A stretch of DNA of 64,000 bases, taken from contig NZ_CP009288.1 of the NCBI RefSeq assembly GCF_000756615.1, positions 5,890,001 to 5,954,000 on the forward strand. Reading direction: 5' to 3'. Below, in pieces: positions 17,904-27,794 of the stretch. Numbering within the stretch: position 1 is the stretch's first letter; the number at the start of each line of letters is the position of its first letter. The stretch comes from Paenibacillus durus (GTDB lineage Bacteria; Bacillota; Bacilli; Paenibacillales; Paenibacillaceae). The notes under the pieces were generated by a model. It did no database searches. It was not told the DNA's origin and saw nothing but the letters and a program-made list of their open reading frames with translations. A program made the translations under genes and the position numbers.

Positions 17904-18027
17904 ATGAGGGCATCTTTAGCCAAAGTTCTCATTCTGAACAACGGTTTCTTTCAAAACTTTGGACAAGTTTTACATCTTATATCCATTGCGGTTGTGTTCC
18001 TGTTTATTTTATTGTGGTGAAAAGATA

Positions 18028-19635
18028 CTGGACAGTCAAAAGTTCTACAGCTTTAAGAAGCCAAGGAATCCGCTACAATCTCAGACGTAGCCTGCTTAGA
18101 ACGAATAATTTGGGTTAGGGGTAAATGCGGCTGCTGAGCAAACCATCGAAAAATAGATTTGCGCAAATAAACCGCCACGGTCGCCTCAGATACCACGGCA
18201 TGGGATGGCGTTCGCAGATAGCGGAAAGAGAGAACAGGAACACGGCCTGAAAATCGCAGAGCGATCAGTTGAAGAAGTCCCATCGCAATGCACTGGCACA
18301 TGACGAAGCCCTCAATGGCCCGGAGTGTCTGCCAAATGCGCTCCTGATCTCGCTCGTCCTTGATCTCTTCAAGCGGATGGGGGGCATCCTTTTTCAAATA
18401 GCGGTTCAGTTTCGGCATCGATTTGCTCCAGAAGCGGTAGCCAAAAGCGCCGATCACTTGCTTCATTTCCCGAAAGGTGCATTCAATCTTGAAGCGGTAC
18501 CCATATAAGGTGATGATCTCGGTGGCCGAAAGGGTCCGATCCGTACTCACCAGAATCGCGAACTGGCTCCCGCGTTTCACCAGTACGAAGCGCAGTTCCT
18601 GATACAAGCGCTGCCCCCAAAGCAGATTCAGACATAGGAATTGAACGGTTTCCTCTTTACCATACAACGTGACAGTAGCGGTTTGAAAGTCGGCGGCGCG
18701 CGTCAGGAACAAGTCCTTCAGCTTGACCGACGCCCCTTTTTTGGCAGGTCGGCCGCACCCGGGTTTTCGGACGGGCGGGCGTTCATAGGCGACGACATTG
18801 GCCTTGGCTTTCGTCACGATGTCCAGACGGGTTTTGGACGAGCGCTGGCACGCATTCAGACGCTCCAGAGCCGGAACGAACGGTCCAGCAGAAGCAGCGC
18901 GCTGCCGAAAGCCTGTGCGGCAGTAAACTCTTGTTCGATCATATGCACCACATGAGAGGGTTGCTCCTCCTCATCGGTCCGTTTCCATCCCAGGATCGTT
19001 TGGATCCCATCCTGCAGGTTCATGAACAAGGGCAAGCAGAACCACTTCTGCGGGGTACCCGCGAGAATCCTGATGGCGCCAAACAGATGGCCGAAGATGT
19101 ATTCTCCCTTGGAGACATTCTCGGATTCCTGATGGAGCTTCTTGACTCCAGGCATACGGCGACCTTCCTTGGCTTGCTTCATTCCATCGCCAACGAGCAG
19201 GACACGATCCTGCACGACAAGCAGAGGTGCTGCTCGGCGAACCGTCTGAAGCCACGCTAGGCGCAGCGATTCGAGCGACCAGGCGGAGGAACGGAAAAAG
19301 TGGATGAGTGTTTCGTAACAGCGGTTGTTCAGGGAGAGATCCCGAATCACCGAAGTGACGCCGAGAGGGTCGGAACGCAACATAGAACCAACAATAATCA
19401 CGACAAACCACTCGAACGTAGCATGTCTAGAGAAGCAGGAACGCAAGGGAAGTAGAAGGTCGTTCAAGTATTTTAGCATCGGTATGGTCAATCGCTCGGA
19501 AATGGGGTAAACTGCTTGTGTAACCCATTCAGCGATTTTATCCTTTCTGTGTGAGAACTAAAGGATACCATATTTCGCCCGATTGGGTTATTTTTCTATG
19601 CACCGATTTTTCGACAAGAACTTTTCACTGTCCAG
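18028..19635 (-). mobile_element. IS4-like insertion sequence with frameshifted transposase
   Basis: 1608 bp. The left end CTGGACAGTCAAAAGTTCT and the complement of the right end CTGGACAGTGAAAAGTTCT are near-perfect inverted repeats. AAAAGATA flanks both ends (18020-18027 and 19636-19643), an 8-bp target duplication. The single transposase gene is broken by a frameshift. The element lies beside a scar of the duplicated XRE module. Confidence 0.9.
18053..19491 (-). pseudogene. IS4-family transposase, disrupted by one frameshift
   Basis: The N-terminal part (18856-19491, 211 residues) has MLRSDPLGVTSVIRDLSL and the first catalytic acid region VLLVGDGMKQAKEG. The C-terminal part (18053-18817) has ILVSTDRTL, YGYRFKIECTFREMKQVIG (YREK-like signature) and the closing helices. 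Around 18868 the frame changes: LLDRSFR continues as ALERLNACQRSS in the adjacent frame. A single-base change would restore one protein of about 480 residues. Programmed frameshifting is possible but no slippery heptamer is evident, so inactivation is more likely. Confidence 0.85.
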
Positions 19636-19689
19636 AAAAGATATAGAACGGGATGTTCACAGATACTCGAACGGAAGCCGCTCAAACCG

Positions 19690-19840
19690 GAAAACTACCT
19701 TATACAAATGAATATCTGTTAATGTTATTTGAGAGCCAATTAACATTTATAATGTGTTAGTAAGACCTATTTCCTTAGGTAATCTTGTTATGAGGTGAGT
19801 TATTGAGCGTCAATTGGGAAAAAGATAAGAAGAACCGATT
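19690..19840 (+). pseudogene. Scar of an XRE-regulator leader and tail
   Basis: 19692-19805 matches the promoter/leader of the XRE gene at 60779 (shared CTACCTTATACAAATGA, CAATTAACATTTATA, GTTATGAGGTGAGTTA). It then jumps to the gene's 3' end (ATTGAGCGTC, TTGGGAAAAAGA.AAG). Almost all of the coding region is missing. Confidence 0.75.
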
Positions 19841-19864
19841 CCCGCCCTAAGAATGCGCAAGAAG

Positions 19865-19892
19865 CGCCCAATAAGGCGCCTCCTACTCCCTG
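19865..19892 (-). terminator. Possible terminator of the carrier-protein operon
   Basis: GAGGCGCC-TTATT-GGGCGCTTC hairpin on the minus strand, about 50 bases past the deacetylase stop. The T tract is short (TTCTT). Confidence 0.45.
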
Positions 19893-19938
19893 CAGTTCTT
19901 CATCATGATTCTATTTAATCGTGCTACTTGTCGTCCCG

Positions 19939-20907
19939 TTATGTGATTTTTAAATAATTGTCACTCTTCGGCGGGAAATCATTGGTATCCAACCTCGGCA
20001 ACAATAAGGGGGCATCTGCTTGAATATCAGCAAATCGTACGGCCGTCGTGAAGCCAAGGTTACATCCATTATCGGCTATATAGGATAATACCTCACGACT
20101 ATAAGAACCGTATGGGTAAACCATCGTCCAGCGTTCTCGGTCAATGATTCCTTCCAGTACATCTAAGGACATTGTAATATCTTTTTGCATCTCCTGATCG
20201 TTCAGCTTTTCCAGCCAATAGTGTTCATACCCGTGAACGGCAAAATGCATTCCGCTTTTTTTCATCAGTTTCATTTGGTCAAAATTCATATAGAGTTCTC
20301 TGGAAAATGTGCTTTCCGGGATCGGTATGTATTCCCTAAACAGGTCGTCAGTGATCAAGTCTCTGGCCCGTTCAGGTAATTCGGCTTGAAGAATCCTCTT
20401 AATAAAAATGATGTCCTTATCGTCAAATCTATTGGCAACGGCTAGTTTCGCATACAACTCTTCGTTTGAAGGATAGTCAAACTCCGTTCCCCTATAATAG
20501 TCTAACAATTTGTACACCTTCGACAGCAGCTCTTGCTTCCGGTGTTCTCCTGCTTCGGCTAATACATAATGGATTTTATTTACATTCAATGGTTTGCTCT
20601 CGGCCAGTACTTTTCCCGATACAGAAAATAATCCACTAATGCTGTTCTCCATTAAGACCGGAAATACGTTTATGTAATGATCAATATATCCGTCGTCGAA
20701 GGTTAACAACAAGCTCTTTTCCGGCAAATTCCGTTTCGTCTCAATACACTCTGTTACCTGTTCGACGGATACGATCGTATAATTCTCTTTGAAGAATTCG
20801 ATTTGCTTGAGGAACAGTGATAAATCGAGCCCTTTAATGCCGGGGTACCTGCTGTTCGCTAAATCTCTTACGTAGTGGTACATGACCACCGTTAATTTGG
20901 ACTTCAT
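19939..20907 (-). CDS. Polysaccharide deacetylase family protein
   Basis: 322 residues. NodB-type carbohydrate esterase motifs are present: LLTFDDGYIDH (metal-binding Asp-Asp, about residue 70), HGYEHYW (second metal motif, about 225) and VYPYGSYS (about 260). No signal peptide is obvious, so it may act in the cytoplasm on a sugar intermediate; the family removes N-acetyl groups from amino sugars. It is the last gene of the six-gene operon, beginning one base after the GNAT stop. In context, it could free an amine that the carrier-bound group is then attached to; that is inference. Confidence 0.85.
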   Translation of the reverse strand: MKSKLTVVMYHYVRDLANSRYPGIKGLDLSLFLKQIEFFKENYTIVSVEQVTECIETKRNLPEKSLLLTFDDGYIDHYINVFPVLMENSISGLFSVSGKVLAESKPLNVNKIHYVLAEAGEHRKQELLSKVYKLLDYYRGTEFDYPSNEELYAKLAVANRFDDKDIIFIKRILQAELPERARDLITDDLFREYIPIPESTFSRELYMNFDQMKLMKKSGMHFAVHGYEHYWLEKLNDQEMQKDITMSLDVLEGIIDRERWTMVYPYGSYSREVLSYIADNGCNLGFTTAVRFADIQADAPLLLPRLDTNDFPPKSDNYLKIT

Positions 20908-20908
20908 G

Positions 20909-21958
20909 TCAGCTCACTCCCGCCACCAGACTAGGCCTGTCTTGATCTCCATCACCTTTACAAATCACTACGTCACTGACCGAGCTGTTCACCCAAATAT
21001 CGATATTCTTCTGAACAAACGGCTCAAAATAGTTTGGAATGATATTTTCATCGTTTTCATCTCGAAGCACAAATCCGGCATCAGTAAGATGCTTTTCGTT
21101 GATGCCGTAATAATAAAAATCAATATACTCATAACCTTGGCTGGAAAGTAACGCGCCAAATTCATCATATAAACCGGATAACATGGAATGGTCCCCAATA
21201 TAATCAATAATACGAAGAACTTTGCTGTTATTTATGGAAATCCCTCGCCCGATAAGGATAGCACTTGTGGTTTGCCCCTTATCTTGGATTCCCCATACAG
21301 AGTAGTTGTACACCGGATGTTGAAAGTACCGTCTTTCGATATACCACGCGTCTTTATAGGGAATCATATCTTTATTTCTCTCCAAATCATAATGTTGGGT
21401 CAACTCATCGATACTGCTGAACTTCTGCAACCGATACTGTTTTACCGAAGGAATTACGGGGAGAATGATTTTGTTGTTGATTACAGCGATTTTAAACTCA
21501 TCTGTATTTCCATTTAAACGGTAAGAGTGTTTCATTTTATCAATATGGAAGCCTAACATTACTTTTAAGATGGGAACCGAGGTTTTTGGATTGGCACCGA
21601 CTCCGATTTCTGCCCTGCATTTTGTTTCAGCCATTAAACGTTTCATTAACTCAATTCCCAAAAAGGGGAGATTGCCTTTGCCTTCCCTTACTTTCCACAT
21701 AACCCCCCAGATGTCCTTATGTTCTTCGCTGCGGGAAGCTTCAATGAAACCTAGAATTCCTTCTAAGTTCGATGTTGCCTTGTCAATGGCCAGTATATAA
21801 TTTACTTTGTCGCCGAATTGATGTTCATAGCAAAGGTAATCTCTATTCCTAGCAAATATATGGTCACTCTTCCATTCCCGTTCAATAAAATTCATGATAG
21901 AGCTTATATCGGCTTTTTCAGCAAAACGAATTGTATATTTCTCATCGAATTTATTCAT
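20909..21958 (-). CDS. GNAT-fold acyltransferase of the carrier-protein operon
   Basis: About 349 residues starting at ATG 21958 (MNKFDEKYTIRF) after GGGGACGGGGAAGCA; an in-frame ATG seven codons upstream is an alternative. Residues 5-140 have a GNAT-like pattern (IRFAEKADISSIMNFIEREW; GILGFIEAS; GIELMKRLM; GVGANPKTSVPILKVMLGF). The C-terminal 200 residues look like a second degenerate acyltransferase lobe, as in FemX-like or polysaccharide-cluster enzymes. It is the natural candidate to move the carrier-tethered acyl or aminoacyl group to its acceptor. Confidence 0.65.
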   Translation of the reverse strand: MNKFDEKYTIRFAEKADISSIMNFIEREWKSDHIFARNRDYLCYEHQFGDKVNYILAIDKATSNLEGILGFIEASRSEEHKDIWGVMWKVREGKGNLPFLGIELMKRLMAETKCRAEIGVGANPKTSVPILKVMLGFHIDKMKHSYRLNGNTDEFKIAVINNKIILPVIPSVKQYRLQKFSSIDELTQHYDLERNKDMIPYKDAWYIERRYFQHPVYNYSVWGIQDKGQTTSAILIGRGISINNSKVLRIIDYIGDHSMLSGLYDEFGALLSSQGYEYIDFYYYGINEKHLTDAGFVLRDENDENIIPNYFEPFVQKNIDIWVNSSVSDVVICKGDGDQDRPSLVAGVS

Positions 21959-22000
21959 TGCTTCCCCGTCCCCATCCATTCTTGTCCCGGATTTTTGCCT

Positions 22001-22252
22001 TTATGATTTCTTGGAGATCGCAGCCAGCGCCATGTTAATAATGGAATTGACTGATTCGAAGTTTTCGGGAACCAAAGCTTCTTCCGGGATATTGACCGAT
22101 AGTTCACTCTGAAGCCGAGTAAGCAGAACGATAATATTCAAGGAATCCATAATTCCTTCATTGTAAAGATTGCTTGTATCTGTAATTACAATATTTTTTT
22201 CGCTTGCCATCTGGTAAATCGATTCTTTAATGCTCTTGCAAATATCCTCCAT
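22001..22252 (-). CDS. Acyl/aminoacyl carrier protein (DltC-like)
   Basis: 83 residues with the phosphopantetheine site GIMDSLNIIVLL (serine near residue 37) and a short four-helix carrier fold. The pattern LYNEG(I/L)(M/L)DS and the end NFESVNSIINM resemble DltC and stand-alone peptidyl carriers more than fatty-acid ACP. It lies between the aminotransferase and GNAT genes with about 20-base gaps. It needs a phosphopantetheinyl transferase encoded elsewhere. Confidence 0.85.
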   Translation of the reverse strand: MEDICKSIKESIYQMASEKNIVITDTSNLYNEGIMDSLNIIVLLTRLQSELSVNIPEEALVPENFESVNSIINMALAAISKKS

Positions 22253-22272
22253 GACCTGTTTCCCCCCACGAT

Positions 22273-23514
22273 TTAGGCTCTAGCGTACGTTTCTTCAAAG
22301 CGCTTAAATCCGTTACCTTTTAAATTAGCGTTAATATAATCTGTATCGCAACTACCCTCCGTAATTAAATCCTTAATTAAGGCGAGTGCATAATGGATTC
22401 TTTCTTCGGATTCTGTGCCAAAAGACACCCTAATAAATCGCTCGGTACTGGATCCGTAAGCTGATCCCGGAACGGCAGCTACTCCGTATTTAAATAAAAG
22501 ATGTAAACAAAAATCCATCGAACTGCCTTTAAATGAATCAATCTGGATGAAAAAATAAAAAGTGGATGACCCCGGCAACCGGTTTAACCCGATTTGGTCC
22601 ATATACTTAGAAATCCTTTGGCGCTTGCGGATCACTTCTTTTGCCTGTGGGAGCGTGATTTCAATGATTTCATCAAAATACCGCGCAAGATAGTGTTGCA
22701 AAATCGTTGGAGCACAAGTGATGAGATGCTGGTTCAACTTTTGAACATTCCCAATCACTTCCGGACTTGAAACGATATATCCAACTCGCCAACCCGACAT
22801 TCCCATATTTTTCGATAACGAATTCACGACGATAATTCCGTCTTTATCGGTCGCAACGTTAATCATCGAATGGAATGTTTCATCGAGCAAAAAATCACTG
22901 TATGCCTCATCTACCAAGACATAGATCCCTCTGGACCGGCATTGCTCATAAATAGTCACAAGCTGCTCCCTGCTATAAATCCACCCGGCCGGATTGTTCG
23001 GATTGTTAATAATCACCATACGAGTGTTATGGGTAAAATACTTATGAAAATCATCCGGGACACAGTCGAAAGGTATAAACTTCGGGACAACATCCAGCAA
23101 CCTTGCATGTTCCTGGTAGCTCAACCATGCCGGCTCATGGATTAACACCTCATCACCGCTATTTAACACCGCCTGCATAGCCATATATATTGCAGGCTTT
23201 GAACCTGCCGTAATCAAAATTTCATTTCGGTAATCGATCTCCGCATCATACTGTTTCTTATAGAATTCGGCGATCTTCTTGCGCAACTCCGGAACCCCAT
23301 TACTTTCGGAGTAGTGGTAGCATTTTTCTACATCCAATCGGTTAAAATCAAACAAGGGAATGTCAAAAAAAGCTTCTCCTAGAGAAAGGGTAATAATATC
23401 CAAGCCTTTTCGTTTCTGGGAATACACCAATTCATTAATATAAATAGATAGTGCTTGCGGAATATTGCTGACCCTCTTGCTTATTTGCATTGGCGGCTTA
23501 TGCATAAGATTCAA
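22273..23514 (-). CDS. PLP-dependent class I/II aminotransferase
   Basis: 413 residues of the AspC/PatA fold. Substrate-cofactor motifs: NNPNNPAGWIYS (about 165), DEAYSDFLLD (about 197) and the PLP lysine in VNSLSKNMGMSGWRVGY (about 230). The family moves amino groups between amino acids and 2-oxo acids. Its start overlaps the stop of the adenylating enzyme (ATGA). It may make the amino acid that the operon activates, or act on the carrier-bound product. The substrate is not predictable here. Confidence 0.88.
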   Translation of the reverse strand: MNLMHKPPMQISKRVSNIPQALSIYINELVYSQKRKGLDIITLSLGEAFFDIPLFDFNRLDVEKCYHYSESNGVPELRKKIAEFYKKQYDAEIDYRNEILITAGSKPAIYMAMQAVLNSGDEVLIHEPAWLSYQEHARLLDVVPKFIPFDCVPDDFHKYFTHNTRMVIINNPNNPAGWIYSREQLVTIYEQCRSRGIYVLVDEAYSDFLLDETFHSMINVATDKDGIIVVNSLSKNMGMSGWRVGYIVSSPEVIGNVQKLNQHLITCAPTILQHYLARYFDEIIEITLPQAKEVIRKRQRISKYMDQIGLNRLPGSSTFYFFIQIDSFKGSSMDFCLHLLFKYGVAAVPGSAYGSSTERFIRVSFGTESEERIHYALALIKDLITEGSCDTDYINANLKGNGFKRFEETYARA

Positions 23515-25037
23515 GCACCTTCATTCCCTTCAAACATATTTTTTATCACTTTCCCAGACTTGGTTTTCGGGAACTCGTCTCTCATGCAAATGGCTTCCGG
23601 CCACTTGTAATTCACTAGGTTTTTATGCAGCCACGCATTCAGTTTCGACGTGATGTCTTCATTTTTATTCACAGGAATCACATATAAGTTATAGCTTTCT
23701 CCGTAAAATTCATGTTCCACGCGCACGGCCGCAGCTTCATGGACATACGGAAGGCTCTCGACCAACGCCTCAATTTCTTTAAGCGATACAAAGAGTCCGC
23801 CTTTCTTAATCACGTCCTGTCTTCTACCAGCAAGCACTACCTGGTTGTCATCATTGAGGTAACCGATATCACCGGTTGAAAAGAATCCGTCTTCATTCAA
23901 CTCCAGATTGATTTCTCCATCCTTGGTTAAATATCCGCAAAACAGATACGGAGTTTTCACCATGAGATTAAACACATGGGGAGTGTCTTCTCTCGGCGCA
24001 AATTTAAATACTGCATACGGCAAAATTTCGCCCACACTCGCTTCGACGCGATTGTTGATATTTTCTGCTGTTTCAGAGGTAAGGAATGTGGTTTCCGACA
24101 GCGCATAATTTTCGAGAGTGCGAATTCCGAACGTTTCTTCAAACCGTTGTTTGTCTGCTTGTGCAATCGGGGCGGTGCCGATAAAACACGTCTTAATATT
24201 TTTACTTTTTTCGACGTGTTTTGAAATATTGATCGTACCCGCTATTTTTAACAATCCTTTAGCAATTGTTGGTACAAGCCAAATAGCATCAATTTTAAAT
24301 CGATCGATCGTCTGCCAAAAACTCAATAATGTACGCCCATTAAACGTCTCTGTAATCACCATGCTTCCGCCGCTACAGAGAGGGATCATTGCCAGATTAA
24401 ACAGTCCTCCTAAGTATGACATTGGGAGGTAATTCCAAAACCTTAGTTTCTTTTCAAACAAGTTATGGAATTGAGCAAAGGCATATCCACTAGACCATAA
24501 GGTGTTCCCATCCAGAACCATAGCCTTGGCTTCACCTGTAGTTCCGCTCGTTGAAAGATACAACCTGGGGTTGCTCCCGGCATCAACGGGCTGTCCCGAA
24601 CGTAACGGAGGCAGCCAACTGAAATCTCCATCACATTTGAGATTGATTACACGGGAATCCTCGGAAATACTCAAGGCCGAGAACTGAATACTGCTCAACT
24701 TTATGCACAGTTTAGGCTTTATCAAGGAACACCATCTCTCTACTTCCCGGTCCGTTGCAAAGCATGAAAGCGGGGCATAACCGTATCCGCCTTTTATCGT
24801 GGCCAAGAAGAAGATGACGGCTTCCGCAGAGTTCGGTAGAAGGGACAAAATATTATCCCCCGGGCTAACGCCATATTGTTCAAATAATAACAAGCATCTG
24901 TCAATTAATGCAGACAGCTCTAGGTAAGTGATCTTTAGTTCTCGGATGCCCGAATCGACGATAATGGCTTCCTGATCCCCGTTCTCTTCAACTAATAGTC
25001 TTAGATCATCTGTGAAATTCCGTAAAGTTTCTTTCAT
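23511..25037 (-). CDS. Stand-alone adenylation enzyme (AMP-dependent ligase)
   Basis: 508 residues of the acyl/aminoacyl-adenylating superfamily, all core motifs present: P-loop-like LYLSTSGTTGEAKAM (about 155), ALSETT (about 315), STGDIGYL (about 393), GRRQDVIKKGG (about 410) and the catalytic lysine in FPKTKSGKVIKN near the C-terminus. It probably activates a carboxylic or amino acid and loads the carrier protein encoded two genes downstream, as DltA does for DltC. Its start and stop overlap both neighbours by four bases. Confidence 0.88.
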   Translation of the reverse strand: MKETLRNFTDDLRLLVEENGDQEAIIVDSGIRELKITYLELSALIDRCLLLFEQYGVSPGDNILSLLPNSAEAVIFFLATIKGGYGYAPLSCFATDREVERWCSLIKPKLCIKLSSIQFSALSISEDSRVINLKCDGDFSWLPPLRSGQPVDAGSNPRLYLSTSGTTGEAKAMVLDGNTLWSSGYAFAQFHNLFEKKLRFWNYLPMSYLGGLFNLAMIPLCSGGSMVITETFNGRTLLSFWQTIDRFKIDAIWLVPTIAKGLLKIAGTINISKHVEKSKNIKTCFIGTAPIAQADKQRFEETFGIRTLENYALSETTFLTSETAENINNRVEASVGEILPYAVFKFAPREDTPHVFNLMVKTPYLFCGYLTKDGEINLELNEDGFFSTGDIGYLNDDNQVVLAGRRQDVIKKGGLFVSLKEIEALVESLPYVHEAAAVRVEHEFYGESYNLYVIPVNKNEDITSKLNAWLHKNLVNYKWPEAICMRDEFPKTKSGKVIKNMFEGNEGA

Positions 25038-25993
25038 ATCAGAACTTCTCCTTCTTTGATCACCATTATTTGGTCGATATACATATTAGCCTTCGTCATT
25101 ACGAAATCTAGATGGAAAGAAACCTTGTTGTTTCCTTGAATCGTATAATTCGAGCCGAACCCGAAGTGCAAGCTTCCATATGAACCTTCATCCACCAGCA
25201 TGTTTCCGCATAATACCGCATCTTTATTAAGACCGACGCCGACTTCCGCAAGATAATAAGCTTTGTCACTCTTAACATTAGCAAAAATGAGCTCCAAAGT
25301 TTTAGAAACTTCCTTATTTTTGCAGTGAAAGCTTGTGATTTTGCCTTTTGATATGATTAGTTCAACGGGGTCGTTCAGCTTCCCAATAAGGGGGTGCGTG
25401 ATGGAGCCATCGATTACTAATTTCCCTTCGGTACAGGTTTCATTAGGGGCGATATTTGATTCAATATCCGGTGGCGATCCCAATCGCAAACGTTGATTCA
25501 CAAAGCCAGGACAACAGTTGCCATTTCGGCCCTGAATATCCAGCGTAAGCCGGGTCCCCATTTCCGTTTCAATGTATAGCTCTTTCCCTATAGTTAACGC
25601 TTGGGTCATAGCTTCCACAACGGGCAACCTTGATGTATAATCGGTCATCAGTGCAGGGTCTTCAAGCAAGGGAAGCGAATATTCCGGCATGCTTAAAAAC
25701 CGCGATTTGCCGTTTGTCGCATCCATTCTGGCTTGGGTATGCGCAAGCGAATAATACGTCAAACAGAGAATCAAATCTGAACGTTTCATTTCTTCCGCGA
25801 CCTTAGCGGGAGGTTCTACGCCATGGGTGTCCGTTCTTGTCAACTCGAAGGAGTTATAGTTAGCGTTAATTCCCCCTAAATATTGAAGAAAAACAGATGC
25901 TACAGCACGAGTGCTATTGTCATACAGCACTAATACCTGTTCATCTGTCTGTAAAGCTCCGCAATGTTCGATGATATGCTTAACAACGTTCAC
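25034..25993 (-). CDS. Aminopeptidase T (M29/COG2309)-like protein
   Basis: About 319 residues from GTG 25993 (VNVVKHIIEHCG), chosen because AGAAAGGTG lies six bases upstream; an open frame extends to 26035 without a ribosome site. The fold resembles leucyl aminopeptidase/aminopeptidase T: IETEMGTRLTLDIQGR, then YLAEVGVGLN and GSYGSLHFGFGSN. Some metal ligands of true M29 enzymes (the HxxxG..D pattern) look altered: FGFGSN and FHLDFVM are present. It may hydrolyse or bind an aminoacyl intermediate. It is the first gene of the six-gene operon. Confidence 0.7.
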   Translation of the reverse strand: MNVVKHIIEHCGALQTDEQVLVLYDNSTRAVASVFLQYLGGINANYNSFELTRTDTHGVEPPAKVAEEMKRSDLILCLTYYSLAHTQARMDATNGKSRFLSMPEYSLPLLEDPALMTDYTSRLPVVEAMTQALTIGKELYIETEMGTRLTLDIQGRNGNCCPGFVNQRLRLGSPPDIESNIAPNETCTEGKLVIDGSITHPLIGKLNDPVELIISKGKITSFHCKNKEVSKTLELIFANVKSDKAYYLAEVGVGLNKDAVLCGNMLVDEGSYGSLHFGFGSNYTIQGNNKVSFHLDFVMTKANMYIDQIMVIKEGEVLI

Positions 25994-26035
25994 AACTGTC
26001 ACCTTTCTTCCGCCATTACATAAGTTGTCGTACAT

Positions 26036-26428
26036 TCAGATCATATCGTATCGTTACAAAAGCCGCACGTCTTTTATCACTAAAGGAAATCCAAAGACAG
26101 CGTATGCACGGAAGATTATTGCCGAACACTTAAATCAAATCTATATGACTACAATATCGGACAAAAAATAAAAATTATTAATAAAGGGGCTACTATTTTC
26201 AATGCATCTCCCAGAAAGCATCTAACGGTTTCGTCACTTACAGTGCGGCAGTACGGGAAAGAACCGCTCAACTTATATAAGAGCCAATATCAAATGGAGT
26301 GCATTCCCGCCTTCTAGTAGAGTCCATAGTAATTGACCCAACCTCGTAAAACGGGATCTGGTTAGCTTATGTTTGCATAACACGCCTTAGAAACCTTACC
26401 TCTATCCACAGCTTGTTGTAATTCAAAA
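26036..26428. other. Intergenic, operon promoter region
   Basis: It should contain the promoter of the carrier-protein operon. On the plus strand 26050-26168 an open frame reads KGNPKTAYARKIIAEHLNQI before a stop, possibly a gene tail. It is unrecognised and has no start. Confidence 0.4.
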
Positions 26429-27667
26429 TTAAGTAGGGATCGTTATAAGAAATGTTGTGCCCTTGCCTTTTTCACTATCGACTTCAATTGTCCCTTTAAC
26501 TTTATTGATTGTGCTGTAGACCATGAGCATACCAAGGCCCGTTCCTTCTTCTTTGGTTGAGTAATAGGGCTTGCCCATACGGGATATTTCTTCCTTTGTC
26601 ATTCCAATTCCGCTATCCTGAATACTGATCATGATATTTTGCTTTCTTTCCGATATATCAATGAGTAGAGTACCGCCGCCCTTGTCTTTCATTGCTTCAA
26701 TACCGTTTTTGTATAGATTAATTAAACATTGCTGGATTTGGTTCCTATCATAACTTGTATTTAACGAGTTATTGAAACTAAATTGGACCTCTACTTGATG
26801 TATGGTGGCATAAGGTAAAATGAGATTTTTCGTATACTCTGACTCGGCCTTCATGTTGGAATAAACCATATTTTCCGATTGCGGCTTGGCAAATGAAAGA
26901 TAGTCACTAACTATTTTTTCAGCTCGATTTAGTTCTTGCAAAGATAATTCTATATATCCTTTTTCAACCGGTGTTACGGTATTTGATTTATTTAAAAGCT
27001 GCAGAAAACCACTGGTAACCGTAAGAGGATTTCTTATTTCATGTGAAACACTAGCCGCGAGCTCACTCACGACGTTTAATCTTTCCGATTGTAAAATCCG
27101 GTCACGATTTTTAATATTGGCAATGATCTGCTCTATTAAAAGCATAATGATACTCATCACTCCAACGTGAGTCGTTAATGCATGAAAGGTGAGAATCCAG
27201 AATTGTCTATCCAATGTCCCCAAAATGATGCTTAAAATGATTAGGTAAAATCCCATGGTAAGAAAAGAAATAACGGTTGCACATAGTATTCGGCTTTTAG
27301 AATCTAGTTTTATAAACCTTTTACTGAATAAGGGCACCAGAATAAATACAGCAGTTGAAAAAAGAAACGAATAAATCATTCCATCTCCGCCTAAATAGAA
27401 CCGGTAGACATTTAATATTAGATATAACGGGAGAACATTCTTGTATCCTCCAAATAGGGCCACGATAATGAACGGGATGTATCTTAAATCAAAAATAAAT
27501 CCCATTTCCAGCTTAATAGGTTTGGTAATACAAAGAATCATCGTCACTGCCGATAGTAAAATGAGAATTTTTCTGTTATAGGAATGGGGTCTATTTTCAA
27601 AAAAAATTAGAACGATTACAACCGGAAAAAGCAAAAACAGGAAATTCAATAGTAAAGTTTCAAACAA
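26429..27667 (-). CDS. Membrane sensor histidine kinase, KinB/LytS-like sensor
   Basis: About 412 residues from TTG 27667, which follows AAAGGAAG; an ATG at 27703 lacks a ribosome site. Five to six membrane helices with a 5TM-type sensor (FDLRYIPFIIVALFGGYKN) are followed by a HisKA domain with SHEIRNPLT (phosphorylated His near residue 210) and a HATPase with N-box LYKNGIEAM, G1 DSGIGM and G2 GTGLGM. This architecture is shared with KinB-type sporulation kinases that feed phosphate to Spo0F. No response regulator is adjacent, consistent with an orphan phosphorelay kinase. The signal is unknown. Confidence 0.88.
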   Translation of the reverse strand: MFETLLLNFLFLLFPVVIVLIFFENRPHSYNRKILILLSAVTMILCITKPIKLEMGFIFDLRYIPFIIVALFGGYKNVLPLYLILNVYRFYLGGDGMIYSFLFSTAVFILVPLFSKRFIKLDSKSRILCATVISFLTMGFYLIILSIILGTLDRQFWILTFHALTTHVGVMSIIMLLIEQIIANIKNRDRILQSERLNVVSELAASVSHEIRNPLTVTSGFLQLLNKSNTVTPVEKGYIELSLQELNRAEKIVSDYLSFAKPQSENMVYSNMKAESEYTKNLILPYATIHQVEVQFSFNNSLNTSYDRNQIQQCLINLYKNGIEAMKDKGGGTLLIDISERKQNIMISIQDSGIGMTKEEISRMGKPYYSTKEEGTGLGMLMVYSTINKVKGTIEVDSEKGKGTTFLITIPT

Positions 27668-27794
27668 GGCATGACTTCCTTTCGGCCTCTGTTTTAGATT
27701 CATTATAAATCATTACGCTTATTTTATATTATAAGTAAATTTAACCTGATAACGATTGAATTCTTATCATGTTCTTATGGGAGGCTTCGTCCAC

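Noticed and set aside
26050..26168. Plus-strand fragment KGNPKTAYARKIIAEHL as a gene
   Set aside because: Protein-like but short, without start, ribosome site or recognised family; noted only in the intergenic entry.
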